DNA from: Lachnospiraceae bacterium
GTDB taxonomy: Bacteria; Bacillota; Clostridia; Lachnospirales; Lachnospiraceae
Length of the DNA stretch: 32,110 bases
Assembly: GCA_016291405.1 (NCBI GenBank)
Contig: JAEEXG010000026.1
Span: forward strand, 1-32,110
Reading direction: 5' to 3'
How positions within the stretch are numbered: the stretch's first letter is position 1; each line of letters starts with the position of its first letter. The notes under the pieces are model-generated. The model was not told the origin of the DNA. It was given only the letters and a program-made list of their open reading frames with translations, and ran no database searches. Shown here piece by piece: positions 30,931 to 32,110 of the stretch. The position numbers were made by a program, and so were the translations under genes.

Positions 30931-31359
30931 CTAGTAATCGACTCCGAGGGCTTCTTTTAAGGTGTGCCACGCTAAAACCGCGCACTTAACTCTTGCCGGC
31001 ATATGAGCGATATCTCTTAAAGCAGAAGCTTCATCAAGGCTTTCTATTTCTTCTTCCGTAGCCTCTCCCTTAATCATTTTCATAAAGAGTTCACCCATTT
31101 TAAGGGCATCTTCTGTCTTCATGCCTATAATCTGATCAAGCATAATGTCTGCGGAAGCCTGGGAAATGGCGCATCCGTCTCCCACAAAGCCGCCGTCTTC
31201 TATCACTCCGTCCTTAACCTTAAGCTTTAAAAAAATGTCGTCTCCGCAGCTTGGGTTTACGCCTTCAAGCACGATATCGGGGTTTTCAATATCATGCTTA
31301 TGAAGAGGGCTAATGTTATGCTCTGTAAGTATTTCGTTATAAAAATTTCTATTTTCCAT
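30931..31359 (-). CDS. sufU: SufU-type Fe-S cluster assembly protein
   Basis: Zinc-dependent sulfur acceptor and partner of SufS in Fe-S cluster assembly of Gram-positive bacteria. 142 residues with the Zn ligands and acceptor Cys in NPSCGDD (about 35-41), GDGCAISQAS (about 60-69) and RVKCAVLAW (about 123-131). The SufU-type insertion between the second and third Cys (EEEIESLDEASALRDIAH) sets it apart from IscU. It overlaps the sufS end by 11 nt, so translation is coupled. Confidence 0.93.
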   Translation of the reverse strand: MENRNFYNEILTEHNISPLHKHDIENPDIVLEGVNPSCGDDIFLKLKVKDGVIEDGGFVGDGCAISQASADIMLDQIIGMKTEDALKMGELFMKMIKGEATEEEIESLDEASALRDIAHMPARVKCAVLAWHTLKEALGVDY

Positions 31360-32110
31360 AGCCCATTTTCTCCCTTATTTTTGAAAGGCTTAAAACAAAA
31401 GCATCAATTTCTTCTTCTGTGTTATAAAACATGAAGCTTGCTCTTGTGCAGGAATTTACACCTAAATGCTTAAGCAAAGGCTGAGCACAGTGGTGCCCCG
31501 CTCTAACACATATTCCCTCTGAAGAAAGAATTTCCGAAACATCGTGGGGATGTACGTTATCAATGGTAAAAGAAACTATTCCGTGGTGATTCTTATAATC
31601 ATCTGAACCTAAAATATGCACATGAGGGATAGCGCTAAGCTTATCTATCGCCCGTTTGGTAAGTGCATCTTCTCTTTTAATAATTTCATCAAATCCGATG
31701 CTTTCAATGTAATCGATGGCGGCTTTAAGGCCTACGGCCCCGGCTGCATTAACGGTTCCCGCTTCAAACTTTTGAGGGCCTTCTGCATATGTAACCTTTT
31801 CAAGGGTTACAGACTCTATCATTTCACCCCCTGTTAAAAATGGAGGCATCTTTTTAAGTATGTTTTCTTTAACATATAAAACACCGATTCCCATAGGGCC
31901 TAAGAGCTTATGTCCCGAAAATGCCAGGAAATCTGCATCAAGGCTTTGCACATCAACAGGCATGTGAGGAGCGGACTGGGCTGCATCAATAACTGCTACG
32001 CCTCCCATTTCATGCACTCTTTTAATAACCTTTTCAACAGGATTAAGGCATCCTAATACATTGGAAATCTGGCCAATTGCTACAAGCTTAGTGTTTTTGG
32101 TAATAGCTTC
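31349..32110 (-). CDS. sufS: SufS cysteine desulfurase, N-terminal part outside the window
   Basis: Pyridoxal-phosphate enzyme that takes sulfur from L-cysteine and passes it to SufU. The 253 codons seen are open to the window edge; the Met at 32017 is internal, since family sequence (KLVAIGQISNVLG) lies before it. Visible motifs: AVIDAAQSAPH with the cofactor Asp, FSGHKLLGPMGIGVLY with the Schiff-base Lys, and the short active-site loop RAGHHCAQP with the catalytic Cys, which marks group II (SufS/CsdA) enzymes. The first roughly 150 residues are missing. Next gene is sufU. Confidence 0.95.
   Translation of the reverse strand, partial: EAITKNTKLVAIGQISNVLGCLNPVEKVIKRVHEMGGVAVIDAAQSAPHMPVDVQSLDADFLAFSGHKLLGPMGIGVLYVKENILKKMPPFLTGGEMIESVTLEKVTYAEGPQKFEAGTVNAAGAVGLKAAIDYIESIGFDEIIKREDALTKRAIDKLSAIPHVHILGSDDYKNHHGIVSFTIDNVHPHDVSEILSSEGICVRAGHHCAQPLLKHLGVNSCTRASFMFYNTEEEIDAFVLSLSKIREKMGYGK

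Noticed and set aside
1-32110. CRISPR arrays, prophage, plasmid or transposase genes
   Set aside because: No regularly spaced repeats, integrase, transposase, capsid or replication gene was found in any frame. The palindromes are the only possible mobile relics.

Overview
The window looks like a chromosomal segment of a Gram-positive, low-GC Clostridia bacterium, most likely a Lachnospiraceae member. This is inferred from several things: lipoprotein solute-binding proteins with Cys lipoboxes followed by Ser/Thr/Glu-rich linkers, a tRNA-sensing T-box leader, a MurT/GatD-type locus, a SufS-SufU pair, and SD motifs of the AGGAGG type before nearly every gene. No rRNA, tRNA, CRISPR array, transposase or phage gene was seen. 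Almost all genes are on the minus strand; only one sugar ABC transporter cluster (6091-9400) is on the plus strand.

Layout. 1-3058 (minus): murT, a gatD-like gene and a truncated-by-edge L-serine dehydratase in one run. 3159-5825 (minus): a 7-8 TM histidine kinase, a NarL-type response regulator and a small unknown protein. 6091-9400 (plus): a lipoprotein sugar-binding protein and two permeases, without their ATPase. 9483-11189 (minus): a PHP-family phosphatase and a ZIP metal transporter whose leader holds a DtxR-like dyad. 11338-17758 (minus): a complete trpEGDCFBA operon, mostly with 4-nt start/stop overlaps. It is driven by a strong sigma-A promoter (18280-18308) and a tryptophan T-box (17977-18273), followed by a further 180-nt strongly folded leader segment. 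18533-21389 (minus): ybaK, a YjbR-methyltransferase fusion and an unrecognised glycosidase-like protein. 21554-25578 (minus): a three-gene ABC importer of the AfuABC/FbpABC superfamily. 25689-29160 (minus): an AraC-type response regulator, a YesM-type sensor kinase and a membrane-anchored binding protein, a PgtABC-like sensory module. 29384-30853 (minus): a diguanylate cyclase. 30931-32110 (minus): sufU and the 3' part of sufS.

How the genes work together. The trp block makes the whole anthranilate-to-tryptophan branch under control of uncharged tRNA-Trp. The 21.5-29.2 kb block reads as one nutrient-sensing and uptake unit: an anchored binding protein and kinase sense a ligand, the AraC-type regulator responds, and the adjacent ABC importer and possibly the glycosidase-like enzyme are the likely targets. 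The ligand is unknown, but the binding protein does not show the double-Tyr iron site, so an organophosphate or sugar phosphate is my preferred guess.

The most unusual observations are: a GatD-like amidotransferase lacking both the nucleophilic Cys and the catalytic His while still coupled to murT; three very large, unrelated, imperfect palindromes (146-180 bp), two of them flanking the trp T-box and one before the PgtC-like gene; and the glycosidase-like protein placed beside the organophosphate-type importer.
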